Shown: positions 1-12,048, counted from the first letter of the stretch. The stretch: DNA of 64,000 nucleotides from Stenocarpella maydis (GCA_002270565.1 NQMI01000033.1:124001-188000); one strand, 5' to 3'. The notes: a model not told the origin generated them from the sequence alone. Numbers and translations: made by a program.

Positions 1-347
1 CCAAAGACACAACAGAAGGAGACCGATGGGGAGGGCAATGGAAACACGACATCTGCAAAGGATCTCTAAAAGGGATAGAATAGGAACTGGGGCGTCTAGG
101 TCCTTCTAGATACGAATGTTGTTGGAACACGGATTATATTATTAGAGGAGGGCCAGGAACATGTATACATCACTGCCTATCAGACAAATGGTTTATAGAG
201 ATTGCTAATCACATTAGGCAGAGTTACTATGACCTCGGTGGTACAGGCATTTGTAATAGATGGTTAATTTGGAAGGCTAGATCGTTGAAGGCCTGTACCG
301 ATAACGGTTTGAAACCATAATCAATTGCAGGCACTTTCACAACGATT
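1..347. other. Intergenic, no gene seen
   Basis: AT-moderate sequence downstream of the pectate lyase stop codon. I see no open frame with family resemblance, no RNA gene and no repeat. It should contain the 3' untranslated region of the minus-strand pectate lyase. Confidence 0.5.
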
Positions 348-1507
348 TCACAATGAGCCATAACCACCGTTAGAAATGCCAGTTTCTGCTTGGTCCCCGT
401 AAATCTTTCCTATTTTCCCATACGACTTCACTTGGCTCACAGCTAGCGCATCAACCTCATCCCGTGGCGATGCCCCGGCCGAAGCCAGGACATTTGCCAC
501 GGCATCGCCAGCAGTCCACTTTACCATTCCCCTAGATGACGAAGCCCAGGGAGAGCTGAGGACCGTCGCGTCACCGACTTTATTCTCCTGTGAGCCATTG
601 AGCACTCCATCCAGACTGTCATCTCCATAGTTTCCAGTTGCGTATACTTTCTGGTTGGCCTTCATCTGGAAGTAGCGATTACCTGGTTGGGTTGTACTTG
701 GGCCAGCAATAAAATAGTTGTTGATAATATCGTGCGAGAAATTTCCACCCGTGTTCGCCGCTGTGTATGCTGCTTGGTAATTGTAGATGACGTTGTTGAT
801 GTATTGTGTGTCGTCTTTGGATAGTGGTTGGCGATTGTGAGCGCTAACCCAGAGGTTCCCAAAGAACGTGGAAGGCCCTGTTTCTATGTGTGCCCCAAAC
901 TGTTGCCCGATTGGAAATGCGATGATAGAGTTCGACACGGTCAAATTGACTACCCCAACGGCGTCGATAGCTGCGAACAACTCAAGTCAATGCTTTGCGG
1001 AGAGGCATTTGAACTAACTAGATTGAGAGGACAAAAGCTTTTGGTGGAACTTACTGTCCCATATGCAAAGGAGCAATGATCCAGAATGATGTTCGAGGCT
1101 TTTCCAAAATTCACCGCGCTCTTGCCGGTGCTTGGGTCTAAGCTACCTTGGCGGAACCTCACATTGGTGATGATGATGTTATTCTTGCCACTTCCCGAGA
1201 CTTCAGCTGCCATGATCCCAATGCCGGGGCTAGGAGCTTTCGAGCCATCAATGGTGAGCTGACTCGAGAGGGAGACCGCTGAGCTCAATTTGATGTATCC
1301 GGCGACATCAAACACGACAATACGCCCCGGGGCGCTCACGCAGTCACGGAAAGAGCCTGAGCCAGAATCGTTAAGGTTGGTGACATGACAAGTTGTTCCA
1401 CCTGTGCCACCAGTGGAGACCGAGCCAAACCCCACCACTCCAGGGAAGGCGAGAGCGGAGACGAGAGAGGCAAGCGTCAAACAAATAGGGATAGAAATGC
1501 TGAACAT
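348..1507 (-). CDS. Secreted pectate lyase (PL1-like, right-handed beta-helix)
   Basis: Predicted extracellular lyase that cleaves de-esterified pectin by beta-elimination. Two exons, 1507-1055 and 980-348, are joined by a 74-nt intron (donor GTAAGT, acceptor TTGAG), giving 361 aa. The ATG at 1507 starts a clear signal peptide (MFSISIPICLTLASLVSALA), and mature protein would begin near AFPG. The N-terminal pattern AFPGVVGFG, GGTGGTTCHVTNLNDSG, GSFRDCVS and VVFDVAGYI is the hallmark of the fungal plyC-like pectate lyases, followed by NIIITNVRFRQG and LDHCSFAYGT typical of parallel beta-helix rungs. An upstream GTG in frame is ignored because it is not a fungal start. A TATA-like box lies about 90 bp upstream. 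The acceptor is not a perfect CAG, but it is the only one that restores the frame into AAIDAVGVVNLTVSNS. Family assignment is firm. Substrate preference is inferred. Confidence 0.9.
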
Positions 1508-1593
1508 CTCGTCCACATTAGCTACTTGAGGCTCAAGCTAAGCTAATCCGGTGTCTTGGAAGCCAAGAACCTACAGCTTGGCGAGCTTGATCC

Positions 1594-1601
1594 CTTTTAT
1601 A
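1594..1601 (-). promoter_or_regulatory. TATA box of the pectate lyase gene
   Basis: TATAAAAG on the minus strand, 87-94 nt upstream of the ATG at 1507. This is a plausible spacing for a core promoter of an inducible fungal secreted enzyme. It is assigned by sequence and position only. Confidence 0.45.
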
Positions 1602-3138
1602 TTTCGAGATAGATACATAAGGGTTCGCCAGGGAAGGGACCCGGCAGGGGCTCAACTCAACCGACAACCAATATGGAATGAATGGCTTGTCACGGACATG
1701 GTTGATGATATTGAAAACGGAGACGAAGTTTTGGCGTGTTTTTCCTCCAATCCCCGTCTCCGGTCCTAATGTAGCCAAGCGCCGTGGAAACCCCGCCAGC
1801 CCAACGTTACTTTGCGATTTCGGTACCTGTAATAAAGAGTCCAAATTTACTTCTGCAGCTACGCGGGGGAGGTAATAACGGGATGTCATCGACCGAGAGC
1901 GTATTCACCGGGGATTGCTATAGCCTGTATTGTCACAGAGACCCAGGCATGAGATACACAGGAATACCGCGGTAGGGATGCGTGAAAACTTATGCGGTGC
2001 ATAGTCAATGACAAGCCGTTAAGAGCATCCAGCCATTGGCTAGAGTAAAATAAGGCCCTATAATAAATAATTATACGCCCTTCAATCCTACTATGTTCCT
2101 TTCGATATTTCCCCTTATGCGATGGAGACTCGACTCCTCTTCTGAAGGGCTCTGGTAGAATGAGGCTTCTACCTGCTCATGGTGACTCGCATTTGATATA
2201 ATTATAAATATATATAGAGAATTTGGTGTTATGTTTTATGTACAAGAAATTGAAAGAGCAATAAATAGCTCTCAAAATATTTACTAGAGAATAAATAATA
2301 AAACTGAAAGCCCTATCGGCCTAGGCAAGGCATCTGGGCTCAAAGGCAGAACCACCATCTGTATTGCAAGAGAGTATGAGCTCACCCTGCATTAAGCTGG
2401 AAACATATGCTGGGTCAACCAGCCTGTAACGTGTTGCAAGTCGACGTAGGACCAAAGGCACCCAGCTCCCTCGAACGATGGCAGTCACCTCACCTTGCAC
2501 ATGTCGAGATCCAATTCCTAAGTACCTAGGTATCCACAAACAGTACTGAACAAAGCCGTTGCCTGAATCTCCGTCGTTTCAGATACACTGCCTGAATGAT
2601 CCATCCGATAGAGATGCAATTGATCCGGATCGCAGTGTTGGACCACTATTTGCAGAGGTTTTTTTCCCTCAGAATCCGGACTATCAACGTTGAAGGACTC
2701 CAAAGGGTCGACCTAGATGACTGGACGTGAAAAGATCCCACTGCCAGCGCTGGGCCTGCAGCGATATAATGAGAACATTGTGGCTGAGGTCTGCTGCACC
2801 GTTGGGCACAACTGCAGTTCACTTCCAAGGACGCACAGGGTGCATGTGCACCTCTGCATCGGAAGGTGTAAAAAATCAGCTACCAGTCAAGACACAGTCT
2901 AGTTCAAGCATGAATATGTGACTGGCCATGACGGCGAGGGGGAAAAGAAATGCGGAAACTGGCAGCCGCTGACCCTGGCTACCTAAGTAAAACACGATGA
3001 CCATGTTTTACAGCCAACTTTATTTATACATTTGGCATTCCTTTACCATCAGCATTTATCGGTACACCCTGTGAACTCAAGCTGCAGCTGCCAGAGCCGT
3101 GATCACGTTGAAACGGATATCACTTCCACAGCACACCC
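1602..3138. other. Gene-poor intergenic stretch
   Basis: About 1.5 kb between the pectate lyase promoter and the stop of the next minus-strand gene. Only short overlapping frames without family resemblance are present. It becomes AT-rich around 2020-2310 and holds one copy of the palindrome TACCTAGGTA at 2523-2532. No RNA gene or intact mobile element is recognised. Confidence 0.45.
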
Positions 3139-3594
3139 TTAATACAGATCCTCCTTCTGTCGGAACCACTCCATGAGCCACTTCGACTTCTTTGGACCGA
3201 CTGTGATCGCATCATCATTGGCAGTACCCATCGGTGCAGCATCCACCTGGCCAAGCTCTCCCTCCTGTGCGTGGAATGCATCATCCTCTGCTCGCGGCTC
3301 CTTAACATCTTCTTTGCAGTTGGCCTCTTCTGAGATCTCCGCTATTGAATTGTCGTTCTCCACTACTACTTCGAGATCCTCATCACCTCCACGGCTCCCT
3401 TCCGATTCGAGAGTCCGGTCTGAATCGAAACGTTTGTCTGAGCCTAGACTCTCGTTTGTCTCTGGGGGGAGGTGTGTCTCGTCGATGCTGGTTTCTACCA
3501 GAGTCTTTGACGCTTGGAACTCATTCTCTTCGTAGTGACGAATCTCATCTGACTCCTGAAGAGTGAGTTCAGACTGGTTCAGAGTGTTGTCCAT
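3139..3594 (-). CDS. Small acidic, probably disordered protein
   Basis: The ATG at 3594 (MDNTLNQSELTLQESDE) opens a 151-aa frame. The protein is strongly acidic and rich in Glu, Asp and Ser up to about residue 125, then ends in a short basic/aromatic tail, KKSKWLMEWFRQKEDLY. No signal peptide, membrane segment or known domain is visible. The frame continues upstream without a stop to about 3957, but that part reads like a 5' leader (CA-rich repeats such as CACTCACCACATC), so I chose the internal ATG. Another in-frame ATG 18 codons upstream (MRFQCF) is the alternative start. Function unknown. The low-complexity acidic body could suit a nuclear or chaperone-like role, but nothing in the sequence proves it. 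Confidence 0.5.
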   Translation of the reverse strand: MDNTLNQSELTLQESDEIRHYEENEFQASKTLVETSIDETHLPPETNESLGSDKRFDSDRTLESEGSRGGDEDLEVVVENDNSIAEISEEANCKEDVKEPRAEDDAFHAQEGELGQVDAAPMGTANDDAITVGPKKSKWLMEWFRQKEDLY

Positions 3595-3977
3595 TGTGGT
3601 GATTCTGTGACGTTGAATTGGGTTAGCGAAACACTGAAACCGCATCGTTGCTGTTAGGACGAGCAGAGAAGGGACGCCCTGTACAGATAATATGAATGGG
3701 AGGTCGGAATATACTTGATGATATTTGTATATACTGAAAGCTTTGCGGGGGTTGTTGAATGTGGTAGTAATACTCTGATGTGGTGAGTGTGGTAAATTTT
3801 TGGGATTCGCGGATTGTGTTGTCAAAAAGACCGAATGCTCGAATTCGGGGCGAGACGATTGATTATATAGCCAGAGGAGGAATTCATAGCTAACCGACGA
3901 GTTCGAGCATCCGACTCCTGCCGTCCGAGGCGCCCGCAGGAGCCTTGGGCGAGGCATGGTCAGTGAATGGACAGTCG

Positions 3978-4018
3978 TGCCTGTTGGTCTCCTGCATACA
4001 GAGAGCTACCAACAGGCA
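3978..4018. repeat. Perfect 11-bp inverted repeat (hairpin)
   Basis: TGCCTGTTGGT at 3978-3988 and its exact reverse complement at 4008-4018, separated by 19 nt. It lies between two minus-strand genes (acidic protein and mir1), about 200 bp past the mir1 stop. It could be the footprint of a small element or an RNA hairpin. No target duplication is evident. Confidence 0.6.
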
Positions 4019-4217
4019 GGTCATGCTATGCGGCCACACTCAATACAGGAGAAAATGCTACAAACCTTGCAAAGCTTATTGGTGAGGAACGCGCCCAGAC
4101 AAATGCGTGTTCGAAATTGACTCTGTAATTGGGTCCTTTGGCGCCTTGGTTCCCTAAGCGCCGTCTAACGTTGTATATCTCCACAACCCGAAACGTCAAA
4201 ACAAGGCCCACTTTTCC

Positions 4218-5230
4218 TCACGCCAGCGACTCCTCTTTATGAATCTCAATTCCGGGCGGGGCACCAACAAGCGCCTTGCACTGCGCGTAGATGACAAACT
4301 GCCCAGCAACCAGCCCACAAGTCATGACCACACGCGGGCCCAGCCCGGTGGTCAACAGCCGCTTGGGGCCAAACTCCCGCGCCAGGGAGAACATCCTGGC
4401 AGTGGTGCTCTGCGACTTGTCACCCGCGCCCTTGTTGATGGCCGACAGCAGCGTGTCGGCCGGGTGCGACAGGACGGCGGCGGCAACGCCGGCGACGATG
4501 CCCGAGGTCAGCTCCACGCCGGTGGACTCGAGCTGCGTGAGCCTGGCCTTCCTCTCGGGGCCCATGGCGCGGTAGATCATCTCGTTGGCGGCCTCGTGCA
4601 CGGAGAACTGCCCCACGGCGTAGGGCACCTGCTTGAAGAGCAGCGGCACGAAGCCCGAGTAGAAGCCCCTGAGGCCCTCCTCCCGCGCCATGCGCATGAA
4701 GCCCGTCGCGAGGCCGCTCGCGTAGCCGCGCTGGCTGACGAGGCGGATGCGCGTCGCCTCCAGCGGCGACAGGGCGATGTCGGCGAAGAACTCTGCCGTG
4801 GCGGACGCGCCGAGGTAGATGGCTGTCCGGCGCTGGGTTGCCTTCTCCGTGGACCCGCTCATCTCGATGAACTTCTTCTTGAAGAACTCGTAGCCTGCAA
4901 ACTTTCCACCGCCTTGGATCAAGTATCCGACAGCTGTGGGGCCGAAGCCGGTAAGGAGGGCTGATGCGCCTTCGTTTGCTACGATTGTGCGCCCTGCCTT
5001 GATCATGTTGAGGCCCTTCATCGCGTCATCGACTTGTATTCTTGTTTTGACAACATCGATTGGCGTCGCTGCCTGGGAGGGCCGTTAGCTCATATGCAAT
5101 GGGTATCACGGAGCTTGCAACGAGAGCATACACCATGAGTCACGGTGGCCGCAAGGGCACCGGCACCAAAGAATTTGATGTAATCGGCTGGCCCGTAGTT
5201 GGGCAGCTGTTGCTCTTCTTGTTTGGACAT
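4218..5230 (-). CDS. mir1: Mitochondrial phosphate carrier (Mir1/Pic family)
   Basis: Inner-membrane carrier that imports phosphate into the mitochondrial matrix for ATP synthesis. Exons 5230-5132 and 5072-4218, 317 aa, joined by a 59-nt intron (donor GTATGC, acceptor CCCAG). The three mitochondrial-carrier repeats each start with the signature PX[DE]XX[KR]-type motif: TPIDVVKTRIQ near residue 36, SPLEATRIRL near 135 and HPADTLL near 236. GASALLTGFGPTAVGY and FADIALSPLEATRIRLVSQ match the phosphate-carrier subgroup (yeast Mir1) rather than ADP/ATP carriers. Length matches yeast Mir1 (311 aa). No cleavable presequence is visible, as usual. A second splice solution (donor GTGTAT with acceptor GGCAG) would change only one or two residues at the junction. 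This housekeeping gene anchors the left part of the window. Confidence 0.96.
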
Positions 5231-6150
5231 GGTGGCTTAGGGGCTCGAAAGCCTGCGATATGACGGTTTATTGCTGTCGAGGAATGCCAGACCAACTCCG
5301 GAGTTTCCGTAAGTGTAGAGAAGTATACAAGTCGGCGATACCGGGACGGGTGTGGCTAAGCGTCACCGGCAGGAGGGCTGAAGGGAAACAATCAGACGGG
5401 CATCAGAACCAAACACTAATAGGCTTGTCTAGGCGGATGTGTCGTGCGACAGGTTGGTTGAAATCTAGTAAAGCGAGCCTAGGAAAGGACTTTGTCGAAG
5501 GTGAGTGGAGATGGATCTATGCGCCTGCAACTTGGGTGCTGTGCACGGAGCAGCTGTGACAGGAACGAGGGAGGACAGGTGCGTCAATAAAGTATGAAGC
5601 GGCCCGGATGTCCCGCGACAAAGTCGTCACCGGCTCGGCTGGCCAGCGAGGCTCCGGACCCGATGAGGTCAATTGAGTTTGACTGGGCCGCTCTGCCGGT
5701 TCCATTATTATTAGCTAGGTACACTAAAATAAAGCAAGGAACAACGCAAACACCATCAGAGATGGCAGGATGGGTGACGTCAACTGCTTTTTCGCGCCCC
5801 TTATCGCCGTGTCGCGGTTCCCTTATCTCTTGCGCGCTCGGAGTCTCCGGCTGTCTTACATCAGCCTCATGTGCGCCCTTCGGCTGCCGTCGCGAGGCGA
5901 GCCCAGCTTGCCGGCCTCGGTGCCGAGCTCAAAGTTCAGGTGAGAAGATCAATCTCGCCTCAGAATTTAACACCAGGTGTTAAAATAGTGCCAAATCATC
6001 AATTACGCTGTGAAAACCACCGCGGTACTTTGTGTAACTGGGTGGAACAGCGATTTTGTCCGATTCATGTGTATCATCCAGAGCAAAGGTTGAATGTCTT
6101 CCAGACTGGGGGTCAGGGTAGCCAGGTCATGTCTTTTCGGCAAGCGATGA
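5231..6150. other. Intergenic, promoter side of mir1
   Basis: About 0.9 kb containing the mir1 promoter and the lost 3' half of the kinase relic to the right. I searched the minus strand here for the missing C-terminal DhaL-like domain of the dihydroxyacetone kinase and saw nothing similar. A near-perfect palindrome, TTTAACACC-A-GGTGTTAAA, sits at 5966-5984. Confidence 0.45.
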
Positions 6151-6162
6151 GTCGTGACTTAC

Positions 6163-6901
6163 AGGCTCATTGTGAATACCAGCACCGACAATAGCAACGT
6201 CCTTCGGAATCGGCTCGTTAGCCTGACGGCCTGGAACATGGCAATGGTCGAGAGCAGATCCAATCGAAACGACCTGGGAGTTGACGCTCGTTCCTAGCTT
6301 CACGGTCCTCTCAAAGTCGTACTTCCTGGCAGCTGCAGACCAGTGATCTTCATGGCTTTGACGCAGGCTCGTCAGAATGTATGTCACTGCCTCTCTGTTA
6401 CAGCCATGGTACTTACGGATGATATGTCCTGGCATTCCTCTCCTTCCAACAGCACCACAACGGCTTCTCCCAATGCTCACATCATCGGCCAAGTGAATCA
6501 GGGCAACTTTCACTGACAATCCTTGCGCCTTGCCCCTTTCAGCTGCAAGCCCAAAGTGAAGCATGTCGCCGGTGTAGTTGGCAATCATCAGTGTGTGTCC
6601 CTGATCGGATGGTGTGGCTTCGATCGCTGCGAGCACTTGCTTTGTGCTCGGCGAGGCGAAGATATCTCCGCACGCGGAACCAGAGAGTGTGCCGCTTCCA
6701 ACGTATCCCGACCATCCAGGCTCATGGCCTGAGCCGCCGCCGCCGGTGATTGATATGGTGGACGGGTTGTGATACGCGTTGTAGACGACACGCTCCGACT
6801 CGATCAAGGCGAGCCGAGGATTAGAAGCTGTTATTGCGCGGAGGTTAGCGGGGTACCAGCGTATTCGCTGCTGTCTCCGGAAAGAAGTGCTTGTCTGACA
6901 T
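6163..6901 (-). pseudogene. Dihydroxyacetone kinase relic (N-terminal DhaK half only)
   Basis: The family phosphorylates dihydroxyacetone with ATP. The ATG at 6901 gives MSDKHFFPETAANTLVPR, the standard start of fungal DAK proteins, then a one-base shift near 6846 moves the frame. The next frame reads LRAITASNPRLALIESERVV, GGGGSGHEPGWSGYVG, CGDIFASPSTKQV and NYTGDMLHFGLAAE, all DhaK-domain landmarks. A likely intron follows the RRGMPGHII stretch (donor GTAAGT near 6418), with a second one-base shift at about 6338 between the KITG and AAARKYDF stretches. The reading ends at GSALDHCHVPGRQ and GIHNEP, followed by a GTAAGT donor at 6162. No following exon is found, so the C-terminal ATP-binding domain (about 250-300 aa) is missing. 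Two frameshifts plus the truncation make this a pseudogene. The family call is secure. Confidence 0.86.
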
Positions 6902-7799
6902 GGTGAAGAGGCTGTGAGTGGGGAAGGTTGGGTGGTCGGAAGAGGAGTTCCAGGGCCCAGGTGATCTCTAGGACTGGATGAACGTCGATGGCCACCACAG
7001 GATTCCAATTTATTGAAGAAGGGGCTTCATCAAAGAAACCGATAGGCTCCTGCTCGTGGCTTTTAGAATCCGGTGTCACAGGTTGGGGAGTGTCATTCTT
7101 ATCTATCACGAAGTCTCGTTGAAAAATCAGGTTGAGAGCCAACGCTGAATTCCACACATTATCCGCAACTTCAACCACGTTTAATCACCCTAGTGGGCTC
7201 ATCGGCAATGTGTACAGCTCACAAAGGAGGAGCATGCAACGGCTGTGGACCCAGGCGCGTGGAAAGCGTCTCGTAGTCAAAAGCCCTGCCTTTCTCCACC
7301 CGGAATTTTTGTCGTCGTGGATGCAGGCCACATGATATGCGAGTACCATACCCAGAATAGTTAAGCCACGAAGTTCAGTGACTGGTAAAATGAGAGTGCA
7401 ACAGCTACGAAACCATTGCGGATGCTTGAGTGACTGTCCAAAACTCAAAAATATTTGAATTTCCTCAACAAGGATTGACGTCTTTCTCAGATACCCTCCT
7501 CATCCCGAGTCAGAACACACAGCTCGAACGAGAGCCAACAAAGTCTCAACTGAACGATACCCCAGGCTAGAATGTAATAATTTACGACAAACTTCTAAAA
7601 ACCCAAAGCCACCTCGCTACCCGTACGCTACGAAAGGGGTATCAAAATTCGAACGCTCTCTAAAATATACACATTTCCGCCGGACGCATGGTGACCTTCC
7701 AAGTTGTCTGGTTTATCCTGAATTACGCCGAATCCGCAATGTCCAAAATATTATACAAGTATCATATACAGACCGTTCACAGTGCCTAGGTGAAGAACA
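6902..7799. other. Intergenic, no gene recognised
   Basis: About 0.9 kb between the kinase relic and the end of the proline-rich gene. Short frames on both strands lack domains or coding character. No repeat of note. Confidence 0.4.
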
Positions 7800-9193
7800 T
7801 CAGTACCATGCCACATGCTTTGGATTTGACGACAGACCCGAGGTCTGACAGAGTGAGTGGGTCCGGAAGGGAAAAAAGAGGGGGAGGGGGGGCATGAAAG
7901 CGTGTAAGTACTCACGTATAAAGCCTCAGAAGACAGTGTAATGTCCCCAGAGACATTCCCTTTGATATGCACCTCAATGTTGAGGTGCCTGTCCGTCCGC
8001 AGCGCGAAGCCCTTCTCGCTGCCATGCCACGCGGTGTCCGTTGTGTGCCTACTGACGAACTTATCATTCGTATTCAGCTCCTGCCGGCTCCCATCAAGTG
8101 TCTTCCAGGCCGCGGCCCGCGTGCCTGCCTTGGGCCTGTAGTTACCCCTGCCATCCTCAAGCTTCCACGGACCCGGCGGCGAGGGAAGCTCGCCTGGCAT
8201 GGGAAGGGCGCGCCTTTTCTCGACGGCTTCCCATCCGCCAGGGTGGAGGTTATGGTTCCCCTGGTAGTCCCTCCATTGGTTTTCTTGTTGATAAGCCCGC
8301 CAGTCTTCCAGGGACGGCCATGGGCCTTTGGGAGGTTCATAGTTGTCGTTGCCCAGGTACTCGAGTCTTGACAGCTGGAGAGCAGGCTTATTCGTTCCCG
8401 ATGCTCGACCTATCGACGGCAGAGGGAGCGCGGCGTAGCTTCCTCTCAGCTTGATGCTGTCTCGCGGCGTCCGCGGGCTCTCGATCTCGGTCGCCGTGGA
8501 GGGTGTCTGAATAGAATCGGTGTCTCCCAAGCTCGATATAGCAGTTATCGCTGTTTCGAGCTCTGCGGTTCCGGGACTGCCTCGGGACGTTCTTGATAGT
8601 CGCTTTGGTAAAGACGTCTCAATGGGGGGTAGAGGTGTCCTAGGCGTTCTGGGCGTGCGCGGAGTCCCGGGGATCACATTTGGTGTTTGTGGGATCGGGG
8701 GTGCTGTTAACGTTCTCGACTCTAAGGCAGGCACTCTGGCATGCTGTGGCACCGGTGGCGGTGCGGACGGCTTCGATCCACCTGCAGTCCCTGTGGCCGC
8801 TCGGGGGACATCTTGTGCTGTTTCCGGGGCAGGTTGTGATTCGGACCCTTTCGTTGCTGTTGATGGTGCTGAGGCCTTGCGCCACCCCGCAAGCGACTTG
8901 AACGCCTGCAGCACTGACGGCTTCGGCGCGGGTTTCGGTTCATCTGCAGGCAGACTTGGGTCCTCGGGCGGAGGAGCTGGTACTGCTGCTGCTGCTGCTG
9001 GTGCTGGTGCTGCTGATCGACTCGGATCCGGAGTCGGGGCCCGAATAAATGCAATCTGCTCAGGCGCCCTCGCGAGCGACTTGTCCACAGGAACTGGGGC
9101 CCACTGGTACTCGGGCTTCCATATCTTCTGTATGAATTCAAAAGCCTCATTTGGAACCCATACTGTCATTCCATCACTATTCCTAACTTCCAT
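7800..9193 (-). CDS. Proline/alanine-rich disordered protein
   Basis: Two exons, 9193-7916 and 7844-7800, joined by a 71-nt intron (donor GTGAGT, acceptor GTCAG), predict 440 aa ending in SSNPKHVAWY. The N-terminus (about residues 1-40) is ordered and aromatic (VWVPNEAFEFIQKIWKPEYQW). Residues 50-250 are low complexity with Ala-Pro runs (AAPAPAAAAAVPAPPP), TPRTPRTPRTP repeats and many SP/TP sites that could be phosphorylated. A more ordered segment with several Trp residues (LEDWRAYQQENQWRDYQG, HPGGWEAVEKRRALP) follows, ending in a beta-rich stretch (LNIEVHIKGNVSGDITL). I recognise no domain. The repeats are not used as evidence of function. An upstream 5' exon cannot be excluded. A CTG/CAG-type microsatellite encodes the alanine run. 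Confidence 0.75.
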
Positions 9194-12048
9194 TCCTTTG
9201 AGAGAATGGACATCGACGCGAGCGGCGAGACTCGGTCAACGGAGACAAGACGCGGATGGGCGTGGTAAGATGGCGCGATGGCCAGACGAAAATGGCACGT
9301 CTGAAACGTTGAGAGTCAAGGCATTGCTGCATGTGACGTCCGTTCGACTTACTGAGCACCAGGCTCAGAAATTCATTCTTAGTGCAAGAACCAATGCTCA
9401 TCTGGATCTGCATGCAGGGCTGTCGATTGCATAGCCGTCCGTCAGTGATGATTTCTGGCAAACGTTGGATGCCGTATGACATCTTTTTGGGGGGCTGGAG
9501 AAGCTTACCCGTACTCAAACAGGGGACAGAACCTTGGTGATCTGTGGGCCCGATCTCACCACAAGCTCCGGGGAGCTGGGGTCAAATCCGGATTTGCTCC
9601 CGGCCGACGAGCAGAAGTTGCCACCGCCGGAAAAAAAAGAAAAAAAAAACATAAACCACCAGCTCTTTGGGTGACACGTGGAATAATAAATCATGCGGAG
9701 GGAAGTCTTGTTTTTGTACGCCGGAATCTTCGCAGAAAAGTTCTAAAGTTAACAAGTGGCCGGGCCTCGAGAGCTGGCCACTGCCCACCTGGGCAGGTGT
9801 CAGGCATCAGGCCATACACGGGATCTGGCACTCTGGCGGTTTCATAATCGGTCAAGATAACATGTTACCAAAACGCACCCCAACCCTCTCTGGAAACACT
9901 TATTTGGCTCACCAGCGTACCTATTCTGATGGGGTGGAATGTTCCTAGACGTCCGTCGGTGGGGAACTTCCTGAACACCCTACCCCGTGTTTCCGTTCTA
10001 TCGGGAAATACTATTCGGTGGTCCAATACTCGCATGTGCACTGATCCCTCGGGATCGGATGGACAGATTATACTGATCTACCCACTTTTCCCTGGAGGTG
10101 TTTTCACCCGGTCCTTGAATTTGTGCGCTCTACTTATGCTCCGCATTTTCGTCGCTTTTCAATACCAGTGCTGTGGTCGGGGGTCCGAAAAGTAATTATT
10201 TTCAGGGTGCTAATAAATGAACATGAGTGACAACGCTTAACGCAGGCGGTTCAAACAAACAAATACGGTCAATAAATGCCCATGGCAGGAGTTGACCAAC
10301 CACCAAGATGGTATAGTTAAGACTGCAAATGATCACCGTGGCGTGGTCGCACAGCAGGATGCATGCACTGTGGCCATTGCAACATTGCATCTCAGTGCTC
10401 GCTAGGCCTGAAAATAGGTACTGCCTAAGTCAGAGCTGACAATGCTGGCCCGGAGTTGGGTGAACAGTGAGTGGGGGCGGTCTGAGCCCCACCCCGGATT
10501 TCCGAAATATTCCAACCGGACAGCGTTCTCGGCGAAGGAGGACCTGGTCTTAGAACTGATCCTAACGTTTATGATCAGCTCACATCGAAAGCTGGAACAT
10601 GACTAGGTAGCTTCGCAGAGGATGTGCGCACCGCCGATTCGAATACTGGGCGTCCTCTGCACATTTCTAATTATTCATATCTTCAAGATTCAATCAGTAC
10701 TTGATATTGGATGTCAATGTGGTTTTCGCTATTCCTTCCTCTTATGCTACACAGACTGGAGACAGATTTCGCTGGCTGTGTCTTCGCCTGTCACCCTCTG
10801 CCTCGCGCCTTCAGTCGCGCACCTTGCAGCTGGTGTGCAATAACCTTCATACCTATGTTCTCCTCGCGTCTCCGATGGCATGAAAGAAGCTTTGACTACA
10901 TTCGGACATCAATCGTATGGAATTATGCAGCCATAACAGACCGACAAATTATATCTCTTGACCGGGACATCCTGAGCATAGCCGGCCCCAACGCAGGGCC
11001 GACAGTCCTTGATAAATGAGTCTTTCTCGCCTTCGCGCCCGCAAACATGTAGTTACTCATCTGTGAAAATGGCTGAAGCAGACCTCGGAGTCCGAGGATG
11101 ACGGAGATATGGTTGGCGGTACAACTGTTTGCTGAGCACAGCTTATCCAGATCCTCAACCGTCTCATAAAGGATTGCGGCATTAAACAGAAGTGACATAT
11201 CGTAGCAGTGGAATTTAGTGGATCTTGCTTAAGTAGTCATGCTTGAAACCTATTGGAAATGCTGGAAAAGGTTCAGAGACTCAGCCAAGCTGAGTTGACT
11301 CTCTTACTTATAAACGCCACTCCACTGTGTCCAACCCCAGGGAGGTGGATTAGCCGTTACAAGTATTTTGGTCGAGAGACATTGACACTTCCTTACCCTG
11401 AGCTGATTTGGGTGCTTTCATCTGGACTTCTGGTTCTCAGCCTCCGCGTTGACGCTGCACTACACCTCGGCACTTCCCACGGACCATCCCCACCCCTAGG
11501 CTCAATGCATCTGTCATCTCCGAGGCAGAATTGACAAAAATAGTTATGGGCCCTTCAGCCTAGCTTTGTTTTCAGGACAATGACAACATGTTTCGGACTT
11601 TCAGGCCAGGTTTCTGTATTAGATCGATTAAACAGTCTACCTACCTAGGTAGCTATGCACAGCTGGCTACCTAGGTAGGTGGCTATGGTGCTAAGAAACT
11701 GTATCTGCAACGTTTGTATTAGCAGCTTCTCTGGGTCCCAATCAGCGAGTTGTCGAGTCCGATAAATCAGAGGATTAACCTCGGGAATGTGTAAAGTTCG
11801 AAACACGACAGGATGTTGGGACTAGTGAGCCAACACATGCTGGGCGTTGCAGGGAATCAGACGTGCTGGCTCCATAGGTGTTCTGGTGTCTGGATGGGAG
11901 AGGGGGCCGTATGTACGACGTAGACGCGTTGACGCGTCCATCACCTTTCCGCCTCACCTTGACTCCCGTCCTTGCTTCGAACGAAATCATCATATTCATT
12001 CTCCAAATTCTTGGAAAGGAATCTCCTTACCCATACAATTTAGACCGC
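9194..12048. other. 2.8-kb gene-poor stretch
   Basis: No protein-coding frame with domain resemblance on either strand. Contains an A-rich tract near 9630-9650 and two copies of the palindrome TACCTAGGTA at 11642-11651 and 11668-11677, arranged 26 bp apart. No tRNA-like or rRNA-like sequence was noticed. Confidence 0.4.

Noticed and set aside
6163..6901. Functional dihydroxyacetone kinase with extra introns
   Set aside because: The two frame changes are single-base offsets without splice signals, and the C-terminal domain is absent.
9001..9031. Possible polyglutamine tract
   Set aside because: The CTG/CAG-like repeat is read as Ala-Pro in the supported frame. The Gln reading belongs to a shadow frame.
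8520..9434. 304-codon plus-strand frame over the proline-rich gene
   Set aside because: It is the antisense of the proline-rich protein and mirrors its GC-rich low-complexity codons. No start context or domain supports it.
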